This document shows positions 1-7,466 of a stretch of 64,000 bases of DNA, one piece after another. The stretch lies in NCBI GenBank assembly GCA_040365065.1, contig BAABNI010000011.1, positions 74,817 to 138,816 on the forward strand, read 5' to 3'. A program made the translations under genes and the position numbers. This DNA comes from Pelagadaptatus aseana. GTDB taxonomy: Bacteria > Pseudomonadota > Gammaproteobacteria > Pseudomonadales > Cellvibrionaceae. The notes below the pieces were generated by a model, which saw only the letters and a program-made list of their open reading frames with translations, did no database searches and was not told the origin of the DNA. How positions within the stretch are numbered: the stretch's first letter is position 1; each line of letters begins with the position of its first letter.

Positions 1-1764
1 GAGGGGCGTTTTGCCGACAGCGTAGCAAACAACGAAGTGGTACTGAGCATTGTCTTCAGCCACAGCGGCTTTACCAAAGGCCAACTGGGCGCGCCGTTAA
101 CCTATAGCAGCGAGACAGATCAGTTTATCGACACCATGCCGACCATGAGCGGCTACATCACCAACACGCCGAGACTCAGTGCCGCCGCCAATTACACGGG
201 CTTTATCAATGCCCACCCGGACCCGGACGGGATTATGCGGCGCGCCCGACTGGTGCAGCGCTTCGGCGATACCATCTATCCATCACTGTCGTTGAGCAGC
301 AGCATGGCATTTCTGCTGGCCGACGAAGCCACCCTGCACAGCGATCGGATTGGCAACAAACAGTATCTGTCGGCCGTGCAATTGTTTGAACAGATCATCC
401 CGGTGGACAGCAAGGGCGATGTGCTGATCCCGTACCTCGGTCCAGCCTACACCTTTACCTATGTCTCTGCTGTCGATGTCCTCGAAGGCACAGCCGATAG
501 CAGCCTGTTGGAAGGCAAGGTGATTTTGGTGGGCTCCACCGCTTCATCCCTGTCGGACTTTCGGGCCACCCCCACCAATCACCTGTACCCCGGTGTCGAA
601 GCCCACGCCAATGTCATAACCGGGATCATCAACAACCAGTTTTACGCTCAGCCTGACTGGAGCCACGGCATCAACTTTGTATTGATTCTGGTCGGCGGCG
701 GCCTGCTGTCCCTGTTGCTGCCGTTTCTGTCGCCCTTTCGTCAGCTGGCACTGGTGTCGGTACTGATACTGGGCATTGCCGCGTTTGATTACTGGCTTTG
801 GAGCAATGAAAAGTTTGTGATTGAAAGTGTGGTCCCGATCCTGACCCTGCTGCTACTTGGTATCTTCAACATGGCCTACGGGTTTGTCATCAACAGCCGG
901 GACCGATTACAACTGAAGTCCATGTTTGGCCAATATGTGCCCCCCGAGCTGGTGGATCAGATGAGCAAAGATCCGGCGCAGTTCGCCATGGACGGGCAAC
1001 GCAAAGAGATGAGCGTGCTGTTTGCGGATATCCGCAACTTCACCAGTATCTCCGAAGGGCTGTCTGCAACCGAGCTGAAGCAATGGCTCAACGAATACTT
1101 TACCCCCATCACCGAAATCATTTTCCAGAACCAGGGCACCATCGATAAATACGTCGGCGATATGGTGATGGCCTTCTGGGGGGCACCGCTGGACGATCCG
1201 GAGCACGCCAGCCACGCCATACTCGCTGCCCAGGCGATGCAGGCAAAAACCCTGGAACTGAACAAGCATTTTAAAGCCACGGACAAACCTCCCGTAGAAA
1301 TCGGCATTGGCATCAGCAGTGGCGATATGAATGTGGGCAACATGGGATCGCAATACCGACGCTCCTATACGGTGCTGGGTGACACCGTCAATTTGGGATC
1401 ACGTCTGGAAGGCCTGACAAAATTCTATGGCGCCGCCATCATTGTTTCCAGCCGCACCAAAGCGTTGATCGGGCAGCAGATAAACTTCCGCCATCTCGAC
1501 CGCGTCAGAGTCAAAGGCAAAGCCAAACCCATTGATATCTTTGAACCCCTGCAACAATTCGATGCCGCCGAACTGGCTGTTTACCACAAGGCATTGGGCT
1601 TTTATCTTGAGGGTGATTTTGAAAAATCGCTGCCGGTATTTAAAACACTGAAAGACAACAATCCAGACACCATTCTGTATCGGCTTTATGTGGAACGCTG
1701 TGAGTCACTGAAAAAAAATCCCCCAGCCAACTGGCAGGGGGTCTTTATCCATACAACCAAATAA
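1..1764 (+). CDS. CHASE2-domain class III adenylate cyclase (5' partial)
   Basis: The reading frame is open from base 1, so the start lies outside the window. The visible part holds the end of an extracytoplasmic CHASE2 sensor region (about the first 215 residues), three membrane segments near bases 670-890, and a cytoplasmic class III cyclase domain. Cyclase signatures seen are FADIRNFT (metal-binding Asp), DKYVGDMVMAFWG (purine-contacting Lys and second metal Asp) and VLGDTVNLGSRLEG; the Asp in LGD points to ATP rather than GTP. A short C-terminal tail resembling a TPR helix follows. It should sense a periplasmic signal and make cAMP at the inner membrane. It converges on the FecR/DUF560 gene set, and CHASE2 cyclases often neighbour secreted FecR-domain proteins, so a shared role is plausible but inferred. 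Confidence 0.93.
   Translation, partial: EGRFADSVANNEVVLSIVFSHSGFTKGQLGAPLTYSSETDQFIDTMPTMSGYITNTPRLSAAANYTGFINAHPDPDGIMRRARLVQRFGDTIYPSLSLSSSMAFLLADEATLHSDRIGNKQYLSAVQLFEQIIPVDSKGDVLIPYLGPAYTFTYVSAVDVLEGTADSSLLEGKVILVGSTASSLSDFRATPTNHLYPGVEAHANVITGIINNQFYAQPDWSHGINFVLILVGGGLLSLLLPFLSPFRQLALVSVLILGIAAFDYWLWSNEKFVIESVVPILTLLLLGIFNMAYGFVINSRDRLQLKSMFGQYVPPELVDQMSKDPAQFAMDGQRKEMSVLFADIRNFTSISEGLSATELKQWLNEYFTPITEIIFQNQGTIDKYVGDMVMAFWGAPLDDPEHASHAILAAQAMQAKTLELNKHFKATDKPPVEIGIGISSGDMNVGNMGSQYRRSYTVLGDTVNLGSRLEGLTKFYGAAIIVSSRTKALIGQQINFRHLDRVRVKGKAKPIDIFEPLQQFDAAELAVYHKALGFYLEGDFEKSLPVFKTLKDNNPDTILYRLYVERCESLKKNPPANWQGVFIHTTK
1711..1747 (-). terminator. Rho-independent terminator inside the cyclase coding end
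   Basis: Read on the minus strand, a GC-rich hairpin (CCCCC paired with GGGGG, inner GCCA/TGGC, bases 1720-1741) is followed by a run of eight T (1711-1718). It lies 50-80 bases past the stop of the minus-strand FecR gene, so it is best read as that gene's terminator, although it lies within the last codons of the convergent cyclase gene. Confidence 0.7.
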
Positions 1765-1794
1765 AAAGACAAAGCAAGAGAGGAGAGACAAAAC

Positions 1795-3369
1795 TTACTC
1801 GTAGTAACCGACGCCCACTATTTTTCCGGTACCGGTATAGACTTCGTAACTGTTAATCAGGCTCAGGTCGCTGACCGCGGCCGGGTTCTTACCAACAAAC
1901 TGGGCGTCCATAGTGCCGCTGTAACTGCCCACACTGACAGGCTGTAATTGCATGGTGGTAGCCGGGCCAGCATCAATTGCAACCGGTCCACCGGACAACA
2001 TCAAATCATAGGTGGTCGAGTTAACCGTCATATTCATGGTCGCAGCGGTAAATTGCTGTGCATTGAAATCCACCGTCAACGACGCAGTATTCATGGTCCC
2101 GGCAACACCATTCTGGTCAGTGGGGTTGGTGCCGCCGCTGTAAACAAACGTGGCCGAGCCCGCGCCATTCAGTGCTGCGATATCGGTGTAGTCGGTCAGC
2201 TGATCGGAATAGATCACATGAAAATTCTGACCCACCGGATTAAATTCATTGCCGTTCTCGGCAACAATATAATTACCCACCCAGCGGCCCCAGTTGACGT
2301 TGACGTTACTGCCACCGGCATTGGTACCCACCACACCCTGATCGGTCAGAGAAGCAAGGTGGGGAGCAAACTGGCACACATTACAACTGCCGCCGGGCTC
2401 GTATTCTTCGATGTAGGTGATTTCGTTACCGCCACCGATATACACCTTGTGATTGCCATCGACGATAAAATTGCCCTGTATGGAATCCAATACGCCACCG
2501 ACGTTCTCGTAAATAGAAGCGATACCATAGGCTGCACCGGCCGCTGCGGGAGAACCGGTTGGGGTGACATCAATTCTTTGCGAGGTGGCGTTACCCGGCA
2601 AGGTGCCACTGACCAGACTGCTATCGAGCTCCTCAACCGCCGAGGCACTGCTACCGGCGTTTTCATCGAGACTGCCGGGGCTGGTGTTGACTCCAGTAAC
2701 CGTCTGCTGCACTTGAGAGTCACTGGTATTGGCTGCCGAATCCGCCGAGTCAGATGCATCGTTTGAAGCTTCACCACGCTCCAGCAGCTGCAGCGGCGGT
2801 TCTGCCATCAACATCACCGGTGCTGACGCCGAGGCCATAGAAAAGTATTCACCGGCGGCGATATTGGCCGTACCCTGTTTATTGGTCACCACAATGGCAC
2901 CTTCTTTAACGCCGCCAACCAGACCACCGTCATCAGTCAATGCCAACTGATAATAGGTGCCGCGAATACCAATGGTTGCCACCGGGGTTTTCATCAGATA
3001 ATCCTGTTTATCCACCTTGCCAATGGCACCACTGATGGCTTGCAGGCTACCCTTCAAAAGATGATAAACGGCTTTCTCGGCATCACCGCCCAGTTGGTAC
3101 TGCTCGACCTTAAACAGGCTGGTGGCACCCAGCGATACCATGGAGCCATCGGAAAAACGCAGCTGGGCTTTGGAATCTTCACGAGTAGCAACCGTATCGG
3201 TCACAAAAATGGGAGAACGGCGTTTGAGGGTGCGATGCTCACCGGAAGTGTTGACGGCCTCAACCTGGCCAACACTAACAATCACCTTGCCAACACCACT
3301 GCTGGCCTGAGCATTCGAAGACACAACTGCCAGCAATATGGCCAGTAAAGCGCTTACCGATGTATTCAT
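1795..3369 (-). CDS. Secreted FecR-domain protein, copy A (candidate T11SS cargo)
   Basis: A 524-residue protein with a Sec signal peptide (cleavage likely after AQA, about residue 22) and no lipobox Cys. Residues about 25-190 form a FecR-type domain (GKVIVSVGQVEAV, LRFSDGSMVSLG, TPVATIGIRGTYYQ). A Ser/Asp/Glu-rich linker follows (about 195-290). The C-terminal half carries C329-N-V-C332, VNWGRWVGNY and a strand-rich region (SLTVDFNAQQF, then FVGKNP and SYEVYTGTGKIVGVG) that resembles the small TbpB-type barrel seen in Slam substrates; that fold is inferred from pattern only. It is paralogous to the next gene upstream over its whole length. Iron signalling through FecA/FecI is unlikely because no sigma factor, TonB receptor or membrane anchor is present. 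The order DUF560-like exporter > copy B > copy A suggests both copies are exported by that protein. Confidence 0.85.
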   Translation of the reverse strand: MNTSVSALLAILLAVVSSNAQASSGVGKVIVSVGQVEAVNTSGEHRTLKRRSPIFVTDTVATREDSKAQLRFSDGSMVSLGATSLFKVEQYQLGGDAEKAVYHLLKGSLQAISGAIGKVDKQDYLMKTPVATIGIRGTYYQLALTDDGGLVGGVKEGAIVVTNKQGTANIAAGEYFSMASASAPVMLMAEPPLQLLERGEASNDASDSADSAANTSDSQVQQTVTGVNTSPGSLDENAGSSASAVEELDSSLVSGTLPGNATSQRIDVTPTGSPAAAGAAYGIASIYENVGGVLDSIQGNFIVDGNHKVYIGGGNEITYIEEYEPGGSCNVCQFAPHLASLTDQGVVGTNAGGSNVNVNWGRWVGNYIVAENGNEFNPVGQNFHVIYSDQLTDYTDIAALNGAGSATFVYSGGTNPTDQNGVAGTMNTASLTVDFNAQQFTAATMNMTVNSTTYDLMLSGGPVAIDAGPATTMQLQPVSVGSYSGTMDAQFVGKNPAAVSDLSLINSYEVYTGTGKIVGVGYYE

Positions 3370-3469
3370 GACAACCTCCGGGCAATGGATCAGGTTGGCA
3401 CAAATATTAACATTGGCCAGTGAGAGAAAACTGTGCAGTGGCGCACAATTCTTCTTTCTGGCCTGTCTC

Positions 3470-5101
3470 TTATTTCAAAAACGACGCGCCCACAGCCACT
3501 CGCCCGGTGCCCGGATCTTTCAATTCGTAAGTGGTGGCTACCCCCACATCGGTCAGACTCACCGGATTTTGTCCTAGCACCGCCGCGTTCATGCGGCCAT
3601 TATCCAGCTCCAGCTCGGTGGTCAGATCAGTTGAGATGAGCGTGTCATTGACCAGAGCACCGGTGTAAGTCACAGAATCAATCACAAACTGGACATTGGC
3701 ATCGATAAATTTCATGCCGGCAAAATCGATTTGCACCGACACCGTCGGGGCACTACCAGTAACATTACCAAACTGATCGGTGGGCTTGGGACCACCGACG
3801 TAGTTAAAGGTTGCGGTGGTATCCAGCTGGTTCATATCGATGTAGCTGGTCAGTTTGTCGCTGTAGATATAGTGGAAGTTCTGGCCGTTATCGACGTCCA
3901 GCTCAACGCCGTTTTCAGCAATTTTAAAATTGCCTTCCCAGCGTCCCCAATTGACGCCAATGGCGGCATCGCCGCCGGTATCCATTAGGGTGGCGGAGCC
4001 ATAGAAAAACTGACACACATTGCAATTGTCATCCGGATCAACGTCTTTCACTTCGACATAAACCGGGACATTGCCCACGCCACCAATATTGTCGAGCATT
4101 ACAATGCGATCCGGCCCGGTGCGGAAGACATCCGAACTGCCTTCGGTGACACCGCTGCTGCGCTTTTCAACAAAAGCCAGTCCCAGCATCTCTCCATCCA
4201 GCGCTTTATCCGCAGAACCCGGTATTGGATAGTTGATTTTCAGAGAGCCATCACCTCCCGGCAAACCACCGGCATCCTGACCTTCGGCCGCGGCAGTACT
4301 GCCCCCGGCATTGGGATCGTAACTGCCGGGATTGGTATCCACGCCCGCAGCCGATTCGGAGGTATCTTCGGTTGTGGTAATGGTGACGGAGCCATCATCC
4401 AAGGCCACTTGCTGGGATTCACTGGACGTTGAATCGGCGTCGTTGTTTTCAGCCGTTGAGGACTGGTTATCCGTTGAGGACTCCTGATCCGCTTTTTCAG
4501 CGTCTTCGAAAGCCTGAGGCGGCGTCTCGGTGACCGTCGCCGCTTGATTGGCCGAGTCCATCGAAAAATACTGGCCGGGTTTTACCGACACGGATTCACC
4601 CGAAGCATTTTCAATAACGATGCCGCCCTCTTTGACGTAGCCCACCATGCCACCGGAAGGCGTCATATACACCTGATAAAACGTGCCGCGAATACCAATG
4701 GTGGCCACCGGTGTTTTCAACACGTAATCCTGTTTATCCACCTGACCGATGGCGCCGGTAATGGTTTGCATCCCGCCTTTTAACAGATTGTAAACCGCTC
4801 GCTCCCTGTTACCACCAAACTGGTACTCCTCGATTTTGAACAAGCTGTTGGCCGACAGCGCCACCATCGAACCATCGCTGAAGCGCAGCTGCGCCTTGGC
4901 TCCTTCATGGGTAGCGACTGCATCGGTCGCAAACAATTGTGAACGCCGCTTGAGCGGACGCACCTGGCCACTGCCGGCAATGGCTTCGACTTTACCGACA
5001 CTGACGATGACCTTGCCAATACTCTCGGAGGCACTGGCACCGAGAGGTAGACACAAGAGCAACGCAACCAGAAGCGCAACCAACCGATCAGTAATACTCA
5101 T
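3470..5101 (-). CDS. Secreted FecR-domain protein, copy B (candidate T11SS cargo)
   Basis: The start is taken at the ATG at 5101, which begins a clear signal peptide (MSITDRLVALLVALLLCLP, cleavage near ASA); the frame stays open further upstream, but that stretch lies inside the preceding gene. The 543-residue product has a FecR domain (residues about 27-190: SIGKVIVSVGKVEAI, LRFSDGSMVALS, TPVATIGIRGTFYQ), a Ser/Glu/Asp-rich linker, then C360-N-V-C363, VNWGRWEGNF and a strand-rich C-terminus (VSVQIDFAGMKF, AVLGQNPVSL). It overlaps the stop of the upstream DUF560-like gene by 14 bases, which indicates translational coupling. Its closest visible relative is copy A downstream. It is probably secreted; its ligand or function is unknown. 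Confidence 0.86.
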   Translation of the reverse strand: MSITDRLVALLVALLLCLPLGASASESIGKVIVSVGKVEAIAGSGQVRPLKRRSQLFATDAVATHEGAKAQLRFSDGSMVALSANSLFKIEEYQFGGNRERAVYNLLKGGMQTITGAIGQVDKQDYVLKTPVATIGIRGTFYQVYMTPSGGMVGYVKEGGIVIENASGESVSVKPGQYFSMDSANQAATVTETPPQAFEDAEKADQESSTDNQSSTAENNDADSTSSESQQVALDDGSVTITTTEDTSESAAGVDTNPGSYDPNAGGSTAAAEGQDAGGLPGGDGSLKINYPIPGSADKALDGEMLGLAFVEKRSSGVTEGSSDVFRTGPDRIVMLDNIGGVGNVPVYVEVKDVDPDDNCNVCQFFYGSATLMDTGGDAAIGVNWGRWEGNFKIAENGVELDVDNGQNFHYIYSDKLTSYIDMNQLDTTATFNYVGGPKPTDQFGNVTGSAPTVSVQIDFAGMKFIDANVQFVIDSVTYTGALVNDTLISTDLTTELELDNGRMNAAVLGQNPVSLTDVGVATTYELKDPGTGRVAVGASFLK

Positions 5102-6434
5102 AGCGCACCCCCAGCTGACCATAGGTTCTGTCGTAGTCGTAGATTTCAATATTGGAATCCTGCTCACGCCATCCGGCAGCCAGACTCAACTGCCAGTGCT
5201 CATCCCAGCGCCAGTCGGCTTTCATTTCAAAACTCAGTGAATCATCTTCGCGGGCAGTCAAAAACAGCAAGTCGTCCTCGGCGTATTCACTGTTCAGAAA
5301 CGCCAGCGTCGAGGTCAGTATCACCTTGGCGTTAAGCGCGGTCTTGTGAGTGAGACTCATACCCCAAAAGTCCTTCTCGGTGGTCGATCGGGTAATTTCA
5401 TTATCTTCGTTGGGATCGTCCTGCCCGAACGACAAACGAGCCTGAATCAGGCTGGTACCGAACCAAGGTACTTGGCGGTTGTAACCCAAGCTGAGGTTGT
5501 ATTCTTCGGCGTCCTTATTGTTAAGGTCGTTGTAGATAAAATTCAGATAGCTGGCTCCCAACTGCAAACTGCTCACAGGATTGAGAACATGCATCCAGCT
5601 GCCAGCCAGACCATTGAGCTCACGATAACGTCCGCCGTCCACGTGATATTGCTGGTGAATCAGCTGTGCCGACAGGTTATCGTCGTCACTGAGCTTATGA
5701 ATCACACCGCCCTGAATGGTGTAGGTAAAGGAATCGAAGGGATGACTCTGGTTGACGTTGTGTTCTGCCAGATCAACACGGGAATACAGGGTGGTCTGTT
5801 TGTTGATGGGCTTGTAGTAACCAATGCCTGCCAGAGTATCGTTAAACCAGGCACTCTGAGCAGTGCCATCGTCGGTTAACTCCCCCTGCCCCAGCGTCGG
5901 ACTGTTAAAGGTTTCACTGGCCGGGGCGTAGTTGGCGTTACTGTCATGACCGCCGATCACTTCAAAATAGGCCAGTACCTTGGGTTTGTGCTCGTTCTCC
6001 GCCTGTTCAATCAACGCCATAAAAGTATTGATGCGTTCGATCACGCTGGCCGGCGGACTGACATCCAATACAGCCTTAAAATGTCGCTTGGCCAGCGGGT
6101 ACTGCTTCATCAGGTAATACGCGCGCGCCAGCTCCAGTTTCGCCGCCTGAAAGTTCGGAGCCTGATACAGCACCCGCTCCAGAGCAAAACTGCCCTCGGC
6201 CACGTAGCCAGCGTCGATGGCGGCCATGCCGTAGTAGTAATCAAAATCCGGCGTCCCTTCCCAGACATCCAGATTTTTCTGCCCCAGCTCATAAGCCTGC
6301 TGCACCTGCCCCTGTGCCAGCAATCCCTTGATTTGTTGCCACACGGCTTGAGCTTCAGATTGCGTTTGAGCAAACCCCGTGGCACATGCCCCCATCAATA
6401 CCAGTGACGGTAAAAGTCGAACGTATTGCTTCAT
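5088..6434 (-). CDS. TPR plus DUF560/Slam-like outer-membrane protein
   Basis: A 448-residue protein with a signal peptide (cleavage near GFA-QT), an N-terminal TPR-like helical region (residues about 25-165, with YYYGMAAIDAGYVAEGSFA and LELARAYYLMKQYPLAKRHF), then about 280 residues of alternating strands ending in Tyr, typical of an outer-membrane barrel. The barrel opens with GGHDSNANYAPASETF, matching the (Y/H)DSNxNxxPxSxT pattern of Slam/DUF560 proteins, and ends SNIEIYDYDRTYGQLGVRYEYY-like as they do. Slam proteins move TbpB-barrel cargo across or onto the outer membrane (type XI secretion). An AAGGA ribosome site sits 7 bases before the ATG. The two FecR proteins downstream are its likely cargo. 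It is more divergent than the two DUF560-like proteins at 47-52 kb. Confidence 0.8.
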   Translation of the reverse strand: MKQYVRLLPSLVLMGACATGFAQTQSEAQAVWQQIKGLLAQGQVQQAYELGQKNLDVWEGTPDFDYYYGMAAIDAGYVAEGSFALERVLYQAPNFQAAKLELARAYYLMKQYPLAKRHFKAVLDVSPPASVIERINTFMALIEQAENEHKPKVLAYFEVIGGHDSNANYAPASETFNSPTLGQGELTDDGTAQSAWFNDTLAGIGYYKPINKQTTLYSRVDLAEHNVNQSHPFDSFTYTIQGGVIHKLSDDDNLSAQLIHQQYHVDGGRYRELNGLAGSWMHVLNPVSSLQLGASYLNFIYNDLNNKDAEEYNLSLGYNRQVPWFGTSLIQARLSFGQDDPNEDNEITRSTTEKDFWGMSLTHKTALNAKVILTSTLAFLNSEYAEDDLLFLTAREDDSLSFEMKADWRWDEHWQLSLAAGWREQDSNIEIYDYDRTYGQLGVRYEYY

Positions 6435-6486
6435 ATAGATCCTTTACAGCGTTCCCATATCCGGCTCGCTGCAAAGGGATCAGCAG

Positions 6487-7329
6487 CTAGTCGTCTGCAA
6501 TAATAATAGTCGGCTGTGGTTTATTTTCCGTTTTATTCTCTACCTGATCACGCAATTGTGCGGCGATGGCCAGATAGGCTTTGGCCACCGAAGAATCGGG
6601 CTTGGCAGCAACCACCGGTTTACCGGCGTCTCCGCCCTCACGAATCGACAGATCCAGCGGCAAGGCGCCCAACAACGTGGTCTGATATTCACGCGCGATC
6701 CGATTGCCACCCTCGGCACCAAAAATATGCTCTTCATGGCCACACTGGCTGCACACATGAACCGCCATATTTTCCACCACTCCCAGTACCGGAACCTTGA
6801 CCTTGGTAAACATTTCGATGCCTTTTTTGGCATCGAGCAAGGCAATATCCTGCGGGGTCGACACAATTACCGCGCCGGTCAGGGGCACCTTCTGTGACAG
6901 GGTCAACTGAATATCACCGGTGCCGGGAGGCATGTCGATCAGCAGGTAATCCAGCTCTGGCCACAGGGTCTGGGTCAGCAATTGCATCAGTGCACCACTG
7001 GCCATGGGGCCACGCCACACCATGGGGGTTTTATCCGTGACCAGATTGCCCATGGACAGAGCCACGATGCCCTGCGCCGCAATCGGCTTCATCGCCTTGT
7101 TGTCCACCACGTCCGGGCGCAGCGACTCTACCCCCAGCATCATGGGGATGCTCGGGCCGTAGATATCGGCATCCAGCACACCCACGCGGGCCCCCTGTGC
7201 CGCTAATGCCAGTGCCATGTTGACGGTGGTGGTGGATTTACCCACACCGCCTTTGCCCGAGGCTACGGCAATCACATGACGAATATTTTGCAAAGGGCTT
7301 TCAGCGGATGGGTAAGAATTCTCAGACAC
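6487..7329 (-). CDS. mrp: Mrp/ApbC iron-sulfur cluster carrier ATPase
   Basis: P-loop NTPase of the Mrp/NBP35 group, which carries and delivers Fe-S clusters in the cytoplasm. Seen are the deviant Walker A GKGGVGKST, DADIYGPS, MPPGTGD and the CSQC pair that binds the bridging cluster. At about 280 residues it lacks the N-terminal MIP18-like domain of the 370-residue E. coli protein, as many relatives do. The chosen start is GTG at 7329 with GGAG about 11 bases upstream; a TTG at 7356 is also in frame, so the start is uncertain. It is divergent from metG, a common gammaproteobacterial arrangement. Only 52 bases separate its stop from the DUF560-like gene downstream on the same strand. Confidence 0.95.
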   Translation of the reverse strand: MSENSYPSAESPLQNIRHVIAVASGKGGVGKSTTTVNMALALAAQGARVGVLDADIYGPSIPMMLGVESLRPDVVDNKAMKPIAAQGIVALSMGNLVTDKTPMVWRGPMASGALMQLLTQTLWPELDYLLIDMPPGTGDIQLTLSQKVPLTGAVIVSTPQDIALLDAKKGIEMFTKVKVPVLGVVENMAVHVCSQCGHEEHIFGAEGGNRIAREYQTTLLGALPLDLSIREGGDAGKPVVAAKPDSSVAKAYLAIAAQLRDQVENKTENKPQPTIIIADD

Positions 7330-7466
7330 GGCGACAGACACTCCATATAGAAACAAACACTACTGCACCCAACAGGCAAAAATGCTATAGTTGCGCGCTT
7401 TTTAAACGACCCAAACCTTCTGCAAAAACCGAAGGACTGGCCTTTCTGTAAGAGATCTATAGTAGC

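Noticed and set aside
1948..2766. Plus-strand frame of 272 codons opposite FecR copy A
   Set aside because: Shadow; the FecR paralogs support the minus frame.
1795..5101. Classic FecR anti-sigma regulators of iron uptake
   Set aside because: Both have cleavable signal peptides, no membrane helix, no FecI or FecA neighbours.
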